From positions 1-11,185 of the forward strand of contig JAIDKJ010000464.1 of assembly GCA_029051835.1 (NCBI GenBank): DNA of 11,185 nt, read 5' to 3'. Source of the DNA: Paramuribaculum sp. (lineage in GTDB: Bacteria; Bacteroidota; Bacteroidia; Bacteroidales; Muribaculaceae). The notes beneath the pieces were generated by a model. The model saw nothing but the letters and a program-made list of their open reading frames with translations. It was not told the origin of the DNA and searched no databases. Below are positions 1-6,076 of the stretch, piece after piece (position 1 is the first letter of the stretch; every line of letters starts with the position of its first letter). The position numbers were made by a program, and so were the translations under genes.

Positions 1-429
1 GACGTGCTCGGACCTGTCAAGATTTCGGTGACACAGATCGAGGCCGGACGCCAGCATAATGTCATACCCGACGAATGCCGCTTCGTGGTCGACGTGCGCA
101 CCACCGACGCCTACTCCAACGAAGACACGGCACGCCTGCTCAATGATCTGATAGAGAGCGACTGCACACCGCGGTCGACCCGCGTGCAGGCATCGGTGAT
201 ATCCGCCGGCCACCCGCTGGTAGCCGCTGCGACAGCCTTGGGAGCCACAACATTCGTGTCGCCGACCACAAGCGATATGTCGCTTCTCCACGGCATACCA
301 TCGCTAAAGATCGGCCCCGGACGCTCCGAACGGAGCCATACGGCCGACGAATACGTCATGCGCCACGAAATAACCGAAGCCATAACATTCTACTCCTCGC
401 TTATTTCCAACCTCAAAAACCATCTATAG
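1..429 (+). CDS. argE: M20-family amidohydrolase (ArgE-like), C-terminal part
   Basis: Partial gene: the reading frame is open from base 1 and stops with TAG at 427-429, leaving the last 142 residues. The visible part has the end of the M20 dimerisation domain (a segment around IEAGRQHNVIPDECR) and the C-terminal half of the catalytic domain. The run PGRSERSHTADEYV holds the conserved histidine that binds the second metal in M20 peptidases. The family hydrolyses N-acyl amino acids. The argH gene starting two bases after the stop makes an arginine-pathway deacylase the best call. In Bacteroides fragilis the pathway runs through N-succinyl intermediates, so the substrate may be N-succinyl-citrulline rather than N-acetylornithine; that is inferred from relatives. 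The first metal site and the true start lie outside the window. Another M20 acyl-amino-acid hydrolase cannot be excluded. Confidence 0.8.
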   Translation, partial: DVLGPVKISVTQIEAGRQHNVIPDECRFVVDVRTTDAYSNEDTARLLNDLIESDCTPRSTRVQASVISAGHPLVAAATALGATTFVSPTTSDMSLLHGIPSLKIGPGRSERSHTADEYVMRHEITEAITFYSSLISNLKNHL

Positions 430-430
430 A

Positions 431-1723
431 ATGAAACTCTGGAGCAAGGGCTTCGAGCCCGACGAAATGATAGAACAGTTCACCGTTGGCCGCGACCGCG
501 AGCTCGACCTGCGCCTGGCGCGCTTCGACGTCGAAGGATCCATGGCCCATATCCGTATGCTCCAGAGCATCGGACTGCTCAGCGCCGACGAACTCAATAC
601 ACTCCTCGAAGCCCTCACCGACATACTCGCCGTCATAGACCGTGGCGAGTTCGTCATCGAGCCTGGAGTGGAGGATGTCCACTCACAGGTGGAATTCATG
701 CTCACCTCGCGCCTCGGCGACACAGGCAAGAAGATACATTCGGGCCGCTCGCGCAACGACCAGGTGCTCGTGGACCTGAAACTGTTCATGCGAAGCGAGC
801 TCAAGCTGACAGCCGAAAGCGTAAAGCATCTCTTTGACCGCCTGCAGCAGCTGTCGGAACTCCACAAAGACAAGCTCATGCCGGGCTATACACATCTGCA
901 GGTGGCCATGCCCTCATCGTTCGGACTATGGTTCGGAGCCTACGCCGAGAGCCTTGTCGACGACATGCAGATGCTCGTGGCCGCCTACAACGTGGCCAAC
1001 CAGAACCCCCTCGGATCGGCCGCCGGCTATGGATCGTCGTTCCCCCTCGACAGAGAGATGACCACCCGGCTGCTCGGATTCGAAACCATGCACTACAACG
1101 TGGTGGCCGCACAGATGTCGCGCGGCAAGACCGAACGCGCCGCAGCAATGGCCATAGCCTCTATAGCCTCCACGCTCGGACATCTGGCCATGGACGTATG
1201 CATGTGGATGTGTCAGAACTTCGGATTCATATCATTCCCCGACGAACTGACCACCGGATCATCAATAATGCCCCACAAAAAGAATCCCGACGTATTCGAG
1301 ATCATGCGCGGAAAGTGCAACCGCCTTCAGGCCATACCAAACGAGATAGCCCTGCTGACCGCCAACCTCCCGCTGGGCTACAACCGCGACCTGCAGCTCC
1401 TGAAAGACATCATATTCCCCGCCACGACAGAGCTGCGCTCGTGCCTCGAGATGGCCGACTTCATGCTGCAGCACATACGCGTGCGCGCCGACATACTCGA
1501 CGACCCGCGCTACGACTACCTCTTCACGGTGGAGGACGTCAACCGGCTCACTCTCTCGGGCACACCGTTCCGCGAAGCTTACCGTACCATCGGACATCAG
1601 GTGCAGGAGGGCACATACACCCCCACACGCGAGATACACCACACCCACGCCGGATCTATCGGCAACCTCTGCACCTCCGAGATAGCGCTCAAGATGCAGA
1701 GCGTGCTCGACCGATTCTCCTGA
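431..1723 (+). CDS. argH: Argininosuccinate lyase
   Basis: Catalyses the last step of arginine synthesis, argininosuccinate to arginine plus fumarate, as a cytoplasmic homotetramer. The 430-residue protein begins LWSKGF, corresponding to the LWGGRF start of other ArgH proteins. It has the SGRSRNDQ segment near residue 105, the T-HLQ segment around 155, and the fumarate-lyase signature GSSIMPHKKNP at residues 276-286, whose flexible loop carries the catalytic serine. It is slightly shorter than the roughly 460 residues usual for the family, with no gap in the core. The ATG at 431 is one base after the upstream stop, implying translational coupling. No Shine-Dalgarno is evident, as is common in Bacteroidetes. 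A strong terminator follows, so argH closes the operon. Confidence 0.97.
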   Translation: MKLWSKGFEPDEMIEQFTVGRDRELDLRLARFDVEGSMAHIRMLQSIGLLSADELNTLLEALTDILAVIDRGEFVIEPGVEDVHSQVEFMLTSRLGDTGKKIHSGRSRNDQVLVDLKLFMRSELKLTAESVKHLFDRLQQLSELHKDKLMPGYTHLQVAMPSSFGLWFGAYAESLVDDMQMLVAAYNVANQNPLGSAAGYGSSFPLDREMTTRLLGFETMHYNVVAAQMSRGKTERAAAMAIASIASTLGHLAMDVCMWMCQNFGFISFPDELTTGSSIMPHKKNPDVFEIMRGKCNRLQAIPNEIALLTANLPLGYNRDLQLLKDIIFPATTELRSCLEMADFMLQHIRVRADILDDPRYDYLFTVEDVNRLTLSGTPFREAYRTIGHQVQEGTYTPTREIHHTHAGSIGNLCTSEIALKMQSVLDRFS

Positions 1724-1757
1724 CGCCCAGCTTTATACATCTCGCATACGCACCACA

Positions 1758-1818
1758 CCGATGCGGCGGCATACGTGAATTTGACCTCACGTGATGTTGC
1801 CGCATCGGCGTTTTTTTT
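1758..1818 (+). terminator. Intrinsic terminator after argH
   Basis: Outer arms CCGATGCGGC (1758-1767) and GCCGCATCGG (1799-1808) are perfectly complementary. The stem continues inward with G-U and Watson-Crick pairs (1768-1772 with 1794-1798), one bulged G at 1793, and ACGTGA (1773-1778) with TCACGT (1787-1792), closing on an 8-base loop. Eight Ts follow at 1811-1818. It lies 34 bases after the argH stop. Confidence 0.92.
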
Positions 1819-1827
1819 ATAATTTTG
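1797..1827 (+). promoter_or_regulatory. Bacteroidetes-type promoter of the lipoprotein gene
   Basis: A perfect TAnnTTTG -7 box (TAATTTTG) lies at 1820-1827. A TTG at 1797-1799 is separated from it by exactly 20 bases, the usual -33/-7 spacing in Bacteroides. Transcription would start near 1832-1835 and give a leader of about 50 bases before the ATG at 1883. The -33 element lies inside the 3' arm of the argH terminator. Confidence 0.6.
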
Positions 1828-1882
1828 CCGCGTGTAATATCACAGATCATAACCAAATCATTACAGGGAAAAAGCAGACATC

Positions 1883-2710
1883 ATGTACAGGAAATTTTTT
1901 ATTGCCGCTATTACGGCGCTTGCCGTCACACCCATGCTCACATCGTGCGGTGACGACAACAATACCGTCGAAGAGGAAGTGACAGATGCTCAGATCGTAC
2001 CGATGAGAGTATTCACATCCGGAGTGCCCGTCAAAATAGGCGATCTAAATATCACAGTCGACCACACCGCCCGCGTCAGCAACATGTCGGACGGCTCCAA
2101 CGACGTGACCTTCACATATCTGTCGGGCACCGCATCATCGGCCCACTACGACATGTCGATGACCGTCAAGAGCCACAGCGGAGCCACAACGCAATGCTAC
2201 TTCACCATCAACGAGGACATGCTCGCATCGCACTGCACCGAAGTCGGACCCGGAGGAACTAAAGAATGGGACTTCGTCTACAACAATCAGGACCGCCTCG
2301 AACAGATCAAGGTCAGCGGCAATCCCGATTGGAGTGTGGCCAACTTCACCTACTACATGCAGAGCATCGGCAAGGTGGCCTACGGACATGAAGGCGACGA
2401 CACCCCCAATACCATCACCATATCCAACGCGCTCAGCAAGACCAACAAGGGCTGCATAATGCTGTTTGCCGACAACTACGGACTCGACATAGGCTACATG
2501 CACTACGCCTACTATGCCGGACTTCTCGGACGTGCATCTGTCAACCTGCCGGCCAAAAGAGTATTTCTCTCAGCCGACAAATCGCAGACCGACACGCACG
2601 AATACGAGTGGGAACTGAAACCCGACAAAATGCCCGCGCGATGCACCGTCACCGATCTGAATCAGGACGACACCACACTCGGGCAGCATACGATTGAATT
2701 CGGCTGGTAA
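1883..2710 (+). CDS. Putative DUF4595-like lipoprotein
   Basis: A 275-residue protein with a signal peptide (MYRKFF, then a hydrophobic run) and lipobox LTSC, so Cys22 should be lipidated. The following GDDNN is an acidic +2 region of the type linked in Bacteroidetes to surface export. The remainder is predicted beta-rich. The WDFVYNNQDRLEQIKV segment (about residues 131-146) and a later YYAGLLGRASVNLP segment resemble the DUF4595 family of Bacteroidetes lipoproteins, whose function is unknown. It appears to be a single-gene unit with its own promoter and converges on the permease gene with 14 bases between stops. The ATG at 1883 is set by the signal peptide. The lipoprotein call is firm; the family call is from memory of pattern only. 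Confidence 0.75.
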   Translation: MYRKFFIAAITALAVTPMLTSCGDDNNTVEEEVTDAQIVPMRVFTSGVPVKIGDLNITVDHTARVSNMSDGSNDVTFTYLSGTASSAHYDMSMTVKSHSGATTQCYFTINEDMLASHCTEVGPGGTKEWDFVYNNQDRLEQIKVSGNPDWSVANFTYYMQSIGKVAYGHEGDDTPNTITISNALSKTNKGCIMLFADNYGLDIGYMHYAYYAGLLGRASVNLPAKRVFLSADKSQTDTHEYEWELKPDKMPARCTVTDLNQDDTTLGQHTIEFGW

Positions 2711-2724
2711 TCATTCCTCCGGAC

Positions 2725-3987
2725 TCACTCCACGCTGAAGCCGGCAAGCTCCACCGCACACACAAGCGCGGCTTCATTGACCGTGCCTCTGACGTGAGCC
2801 ACGCCCTTGGCCAGATCGACCGATACATCCTCCACGCCCTCAAGGCCGCGGATCGTGCGCTCCACCGTAGCGGAGCAATGCGGACAGTTCATGCCCTTGA
2901 TACGATAATCCTTATTCATTTCATTGACTATTTTATGGTTATGGCGGCGCCTTATCAGACGCTGCACTATGAGTGAATATGCAAGCAACATTATCAGCAG
3001 CAGTCCGCATGCCATCGGAAACCATCCGGCGGAAGCCACCGCATGGCAGGCTCCCGCAGCCGACGCAGGCAGCACGAACCACGACGCAGGCAACAGGCAG
3101 TCGATCACCAGACCGAACCCAATGGCCGTGATCACCACCGAGGCAATATAGATCGCGGTGGCACGGCGGCCGTTGGTGCGCGACAATATCATCACCGAAG
3201 CGAAATTCGCCGCCGGACCGGCCATAAGCATCACGAAAGCTATACCCGGACTGAGTCCTTTCATCATCAGCGACATGGCGATAGGTATCGACCCGGTGGC
3301 GCACACATACATCGGCACAGCCACCACCACTACCGCCAGCATGGCCAGCAGACGGTTGTCGCTGAGAGCGGTAAAGAAACTGTCGGGCACGGTGACGGTG
3401 ATCAGGGCGGCCACGACAAGACCCACCACAAGCCATCCGCCGACACTGCCCACCATATCGACAAAGCCGTAGGACACAGCCCGGAGCAGACGGCGCGGAA
3501 ACGACACCGGCTGCTGCGGCGCTTCATCGCCACAACCGTCATCGCTGCAGCCTGCCGCATCACCGGCCGCCGGTTCATTGCCGCCGAAACGGCCTACAGC
3601 CCAACCGCCTGCCACGGCGCCGAAAAGAGCCGCCACAGGGCGTATCAGGGCAAACGGCAACCCCAGCAGCGAGTAAGTGGCGGCAATAGAATCCACTCCC
3701 GTCTGTGGAGTAGCGATCAGAAACGACGTCGACGCCGCCCGGCTCGCACCGCGACGCCGCAACGACACCGCCGTTGGCAACACTCCGCAGGAGCACAGCG
3801 GCAGCGGCACTCCCAGAGCGGCAGCCTTCACCACGGGGAGCAATCCACGCCCCGAAAGATGACGCGCCATAGTGCGCGGCTTCACAAACTCATTGAGCAG
3901 CCCGGCAAACAGAAAACCGAGCAGAATATATGGCGCCATCTCAAACACTATAGCGCCAAGCGACTGGAATATATGCGTGATGTTCAT
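2725..3987 (-). CDS. SO_0444-type Cu/Zn efflux permease with C-terminal HMA domain
   Basis: A 420-residue inner-membrane permease of the DUF318/ArsP-like superfamily. Several hydrophobic segments are split by a cytoplasmic loop (about residues 135-165) containing Cys147 and Cys152. The hallmark PLPLCSCGVLP (residues 61-71, Cys65 and Cys67) is followed by an LRRRGA...FLIATPQTGVDS stretch typical of the family, and a second-half AGPAANF motif. Residues 359-420 form an HMA domain with GMNCPHC (Cys368, Cys371), the Cu/Zn-binding CxxC. Relatives of this architecture are annotated as Cu/Zn efflux transporters. The HMA domain probably delivers or senses cytosolic metal. The linker before it is AT-rich and contains an in-frame Met357, suggesting a fused former stand-alone metallochaperone gene. 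Start ATG is at 3987, inside a tandem duplication. Confidence 0.85.
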   Translation of the reverse strand: MNITHIFQSLGAIVFEMAPYILLGFLFAGLLNEFVKPRTMARHLSGRGLLPVVKAAALGVPLPLCSCGVLPTAVSLRRRGASRAASTSFLIATPQTGVDSIAATYSLLGLPFALIRPVAALFGAVAGGWAVGRFGGNEPAAGDAAGCSDDGCGDEAPQQPVSFPRRLLRAVSYGFVDMVGSVGGWLVVGLVVAALITVTVPDSFFTALSDNRLLAMLAVVVVAVPMYVCATGSIPIAMSLMMKGLSPGIAFVMLMAGPAANFASVMILSRTNGRRATAIYIASVVITAIGFGLVIDCLLPASWFVLPASAAGACHAVASAGWFPMACGLLLIMLLAYSLIVQRLIRRRHNHKIVNEMNKDYRIKGMNCPHCSATVERTIRGLEGVEDVSVDLAKGVAHVRGTVNEAALVCAVELAGFSVE

Positions 3988-4032
3988 GATGCTTAATTAC
4001 ATTTACATGATTTTCATGATGCAAAATTACAT
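3973..4032 (-). repeat. 30-bp tandem duplication spanning promoter and start codon of the permease gene
   Basis: Read on the minus strand, 4032-4003 and 4002-3973 are directly adjacent copies with 24 of 30 identical positions. Both contain ATGTAATT, then GCATCATGAA, then ATCA. The upstream copy keeps a perfect -7 box (TAATTTTG), decayed to TAATTAAG downstream. The downstream copy supplies the real ATG (3987-3985). The corresponding ATG in the upstream copy (4018-4016) opens only a four-codon frame, M-K-I-M, stopped by TAA at 4006-4004. Confidence 0.8.
4022..4029 (-). promoter_or_regulatory. -7 box of the permease gene
   Basis: On the minus strand TAATTTTG matches TAnnTTTG. I find no clear -33 TTG at 19-21 bases upstream, so activator dependence is possible. 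The predicted start of transcription is near 4016-4018, about 30 bases before the coding start. Confidence 0.5.
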
Positions 4033-4170
4033 CATGCCGCTCCCTCCCGCGTTGCACCATTCCGCAAAAATGTTGTCGGATTCCCTACCACCCCTCATAT
4101 CCGACCCAAAAGCATTCCCAATAACTTTTTTCGCCCAACAGTCGCAAAAACCACACAAAATCGAACCTTA

Positions 4171-4186
4171 ACAACTTATAAGTTGT
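4171..4186. promoter_or_regulatory. Perfect 16-bp palindrome, candidate antitoxin operator
   Basis: ACAACTTATAAGTTGT is its own reverse complement over 16 bases. It covers the -33 TTG (4183-4185) of the toxin-antitoxin promoter, where a bound helix-turn-helix dimer would block RNA polymerase. The symmetry and position are seen directly; operator function is inferred from how type II antitoxins usually autoregulate. Confidence 0.6.
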
Positions 4187-4213
4187 ATTGTCTGTAAAAA
4201 TAATTTACCTTTG
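4183..4213 (+). promoter_or_regulatory. Promoter of the toxin-antitoxin pair
   Basis: TTG at 4183-4185, a 20-base spacer, then TACCTTTG at 4206-4213, an exact match to the Bacteroides -33/-7 pattern. Transcription should begin near 4218-4221, a leader of about 10-13 bases before the ATG at 4231. This rules out the in-frame GTG at 4213, which is part of the -7 box. Confidence 0.75.
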
Positions 4214-4230
4214 TGGAAAATTATCTTGAT

Positions 4231-4782
4231 ATGAATTTTGACCTGATCACCGAAAACAACCATCTTTGGGCTGTAAGATATGACGAAAGTAATGACAACG
4301 TTCTTGATTCAATTCTTGATCAATGGAACGACGTCGTTTGGTTGCGCTCGTTTTTCAAGCAAAACATAGAGGATTTAGCTGCATATTTCAAAATCACGGA
4401 TGTAAATCAGGCCATATATGACACAATTGAAGACAGCGATCGACTGCAATGCCTTATCATGGATATATCGCCGGAAGCAAACCTTGACAGGATATTTCGT
4501 CCACTGGAAAACGGTAGAGATTCAGAAATGCTTCTTGGCAAAGAGAAAGCACGTCTTCACAACACTCCCAAACACTCCTCATTGCTCAGAATATACGCAA
4601 TACGGCTGGAGCCCGGAATATACATAATCACTGGCGGAGCCATAAAACTGACCCGTACTATGCAAGAGCGACAACACACCCTTGCGCAACTGACTAAAAT
4701 GGAACAAGTCAGAAACTATCTGCTTGATAACGGAATTGTCGACATGGATTCATTTTTAGACTATCAACAAGAGATCAATTAA
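4231..4782 (+). CDS. Putative toxin of a type II toxin-antitoxin pair (HigB/RelE-like, tentative)
   Basis: A 183-residue soluble protein with no signal peptide or membrane segment. I recall it as a recurrent Bacteroidetes protein found beside a small helix-turn-helix protein, but know of no settled name. The N-terminal half (1-90) is acidic and contains QWNDVVWLRSFF. The C-terminal half has FRPLEN (89-94), MLLGKEK, RIYAIRLEPGIYIITGGAIKLT (120-141) and a charged helix MQERQHT. The strand-rich block with basic residues and a following helix is compatible with a HigB/RelE mRNA-interferase fold, although at 183 residues it is longer than the usual 90-110. The ATG at 4231 is chosen over GTG at 4213 because the latter lies in the -7 box. 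The gene is AT-richer than its surroundings (one 60-base row, 4261-4320, is 35% GC), suggesting acquisition. Confidence 0.6.
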   Translation: MNFDLITENNHLWAVRYDESNDNVLDSILDQWNDVVWLRSFFKQNIEDLAAYFKITDVNQAIYDTIEDSDRLQCLIMDISPEANLDRIFRPLENGRDSEMLLGKEKARLHNTPKHSSLLRIYAIRLEPGIYIITGGAIKLTRTMQERQHTLAQLTKMEQVRNYLLDNGIVDMDSFLDYQQEIN

Positions 4783-4797
4783 TCACCGACTGCAACT

Positions 4798-5139
4798 ATG
4801 AAAACCATTGATGAAATAACCAGCGGACTAAACAGACACCGCAGTTCTACACCAAGCGAATGGCGCAAGAAAGCCGAATGGCGCATCGCCAACAAAGATT
4901 GGCTTCGTTATTCACAACGAATAGCCATGATGATGCTTGACCGGATGGAGATGCTCGGACTGACTCAAAAATCAGTGGCTGAGAGGATGTGTTGCTCTCA
5001 ACAATACATTTCACGTGTGCTCAAAGGCACAGAGAATCTTTCCATCGAAACAATATCTAAAATCGAGGCGGCTCTTGAATTAGATATTCTGAATACAGCT
5101 GTATCTGATCAAGTCAGCCACGTGGCTGAGGATGAATAG
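4798..5139 (+). CDS. XRE-family helix-turn-helix antitoxin/repressor
   Basis: A 113-residue protein starting 15 bases after the toxin stop, same strand. Residues 50-95 form a Cro/XRE helix-turn-helix: GLTQKSVAERMCCSQQYISRVLKG is the helix 2-turn-recognition helix core, and NLSIETISKIEAAL the following helices. The N-terminal region (residues 1-45, rich in W, R and K) is predicted helical and could contact the toxin. Toxin-first order with an XRE partner is the HigBA arrangement. It probably neutralises the toxin and represses the shared promoter through the palindrome at 4171-4186; both roles are inferred. The C-terminus carries a nested inverted repeat at the DNA level. It is convergent with the HMA-AraC gene, with 5 bases between stops. 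Confidence 0.75.
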   Translation: MKTIDEITSGLNRHRSSTPSEWRKKAEWRIANKDWLRYSQRIAMMMLDRMEMLGLTQKSVAERMCCSQQYISRVLKGTENLSIETISKIEAALELDILNTAVSDQVSHVAEDE

Positions 5140-5148
5140 CAGGATCAG
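5105..5148. repeat. Nested inverted repeat across the convergent gene ends
   Basis: TCAGCCACGTGGCTGA (5114-5129) is a perfect 16-bp palindrome, flanked by CTGATC (5105-5110) and GATCAG (5143-5148). It covers the last codons of the antitoxin gene and reaches the stop of the AraC gene. No T tract follows on either strand, so it is not a classical intrinsic terminator; it could still act as an RNA 3'-end hairpin for both transcripts. Confidence 0.4.
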
Positions 5149-5714
5149 ATGTCGGTGAGTGGGGTGCGGCGGGCGGAGCCGTCGGCAAGCGCGTCGACAT
5201 ATTGCGACGGCGTCATGCCAGTCACCTCCTTGAACTGCCTCGACAGATGAGCCGTGGTCGAATAGCCTGTCAGATAAGCGATCTCGCTGACTGTGCGGTC
5301 GCCATAACCCAGCAATTCCTTCACACGCTCCACTTTCTGGGCTATATGATATTTCTCTATGGTGCGTCCCTCGCTATGACTGAAAATGCGGCTTGCCACA
5401 GCATAAGGCTCGCCGGTCTGACGCTCTACGCACGCCGACAGATTGAGCCGGCAGTCGGGCTCTTCGCGCACATGGTGCATCACGGCAAGCTTCACCCGCT
5501 CCACCACCTCTGCGGCGTGGTCGGTCACAAGGCGGAATCCCGAGGCTTCCAGCGCATCGGCAAGACGGCGGCGCGCATCGGGCGAAAGCTCCGGCTCGGC
5601 CACTCGCGCCCTCCCAAGCTCCACCTCCTCAACCGTCAGCCCCTGACTGCGGAGCACACGGCCTACCTCCGCCATGCAATGGCGGCATACCATTCCGGCT
5701 ATGGTAAATTCCAT
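5145..5714 (-). CDS. AraC-type regulator with N-terminal HMA-like metal-binding domain
   Basis: A 189-residue putative one-component transcription factor. Residues 1-65 read as an HMA domain: MEFTIAGMVCRHC carries the GMxCxxC metal-binding loop (Cys10, Cys13) and the domain ends with a typical LADALEASGF helix. A linker (66-100) with Cys88 and Cys95 follows, then an AraC DNA-binding domain (about 100-175) with two helix-turn-helix units; KVERVKELL...VSEIAYLTGYSTTAHLSRQFKEVTGMTPSQY is the family signature. The usual large AraC sensor domain is absent, so the HMA module is the likely effector site for Cu, Zn or a similar thiophilic metal. ATG at 5714 is preferred because it opens directly into the HMA strand; an in-frame ATG at 5762 would add 16 residues that do not look like HMA. 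It overlaps the end of the DUF2752 gene by 16 bases. The likely target is the Cu/Zn permease at 2725-3987 (inference). Confidence 0.8.
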   Translation of the reverse strand: MEFTIAGMVCRHCMAEVGRVLRSQGLTVEEVELGRARVAEPELSPDARRRLADALEASGFRLVTDHAAEVVERVKLAVMHHVREEPDCRLNLSACVERQTGEPYAVASRIFSHSEGRTIEKYHIAQKVERVKELLGYGDRTVSEIAYLTGYSTTAHLSRQFKEVTGMTPSQYVDALADGSARRTPLTDI

Positions 5715-6076
5715 ATATTTCGAGCTATCCACCAACCAATTATCACCACAAATACAATCCATATCACCGCCCGACCGTTGAGCGCATTATAGAGCCGCGG
5801 CATGCTTCGCCTGCAGGCCTGCGCCACGAGCATCAGCACCACAAGCGGCAACGATATGACCAGGAGAGCATTATCCCGGAATGCACCGGCAAAGTCAGCG
5901 TGGAGCAACGCATGGACGGCTCGCTGCGACCCGCAGCCCGGACACTGCAGCCCGGTGAGGGTCAGAAACGGGCATCGCGGAAAATGCGATTCGGCAGGAT
6001 CAAACAGAGCATAGACCGCCACGACAGCAGCCAACGCCACCGCCCCAAGAATCAACAGTGCCGGCCTACGGCTCAT
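5699..6076 (-). CDS. DUF2752 membrane protein
   Basis: A 125-residue protein with membrane segments at about 5-24, 70-88 and 106-122. The conserved DUF2752 core lies between the first two: CPFLTLTGLQCPGCGSQRA (Cys35, Cys45, Cys48 and Arg52), then an LL-ADFAGAFRDNALL stretch. The family's function is unknown; the conserved cysteines near the membrane suggest a metal or redox site, but no role is established. The start at 6076 forms an ATGA overlap with the stop of the upstream GYF_2/CD225 gene, strong evidence for coupling. An in-frame ATG at 6142 would sit inside that gene and is less likely. Confidence 0.87.
   Translation of the reverse strand: MSRRPALLILGAVALAAVVAVYALFDPAESHFPRCPFLTLTGLQCPGCGSQRAVHALLHADFAGAFRDNALLVISLPLVVLMLVAQACRRSMPRLYNALNGRAVIWIVFVVIIGWWIARNIWNLP

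Noticed and set aside
928..1794. A 288-codon open frame on the + strand overlapping argH
   Set aside because: It is a +1 shadow of argH: rich in R, H, P and G, with no recognisable domain, while argH itself is complete and has its signature motifs.
2711..2724. Terminator between the convergent lipoprotein and permease genes
   Set aside because: Only 14 bases separate the stops and no hairpin or T tract is visible.
3043..3996. A 317-codon + strand open frame antisense to the permease
   Set aside because: Composition is dominated by R, H, Q and T from GC-biased codons read backwards; no domain, and the minus-strand permease is unambiguous.
4075..4105. Inverted repeat GTCGGAT/ATCCGAC in the gap between permease and toxin genes
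   Set aside because: Seven pairs with a 17-base loop, no T tract on the + strand and only a weak one on the minus strand; it could be chance.
5715..5762. Longer HMA-AraC start at 5762
   Set aside because: The 16 added residues precede the natural first HMA strand and increase the overlap with DUF2752 to 64 bases. Kept as an alternative only.
5202..5792. A 196-codon + strand frame opposite the HMA-AraC gene
   Set aside because: Antisense shadow; the AraC signature and HMA motif on the minus strand are clear, and this frame has no recognisable features.
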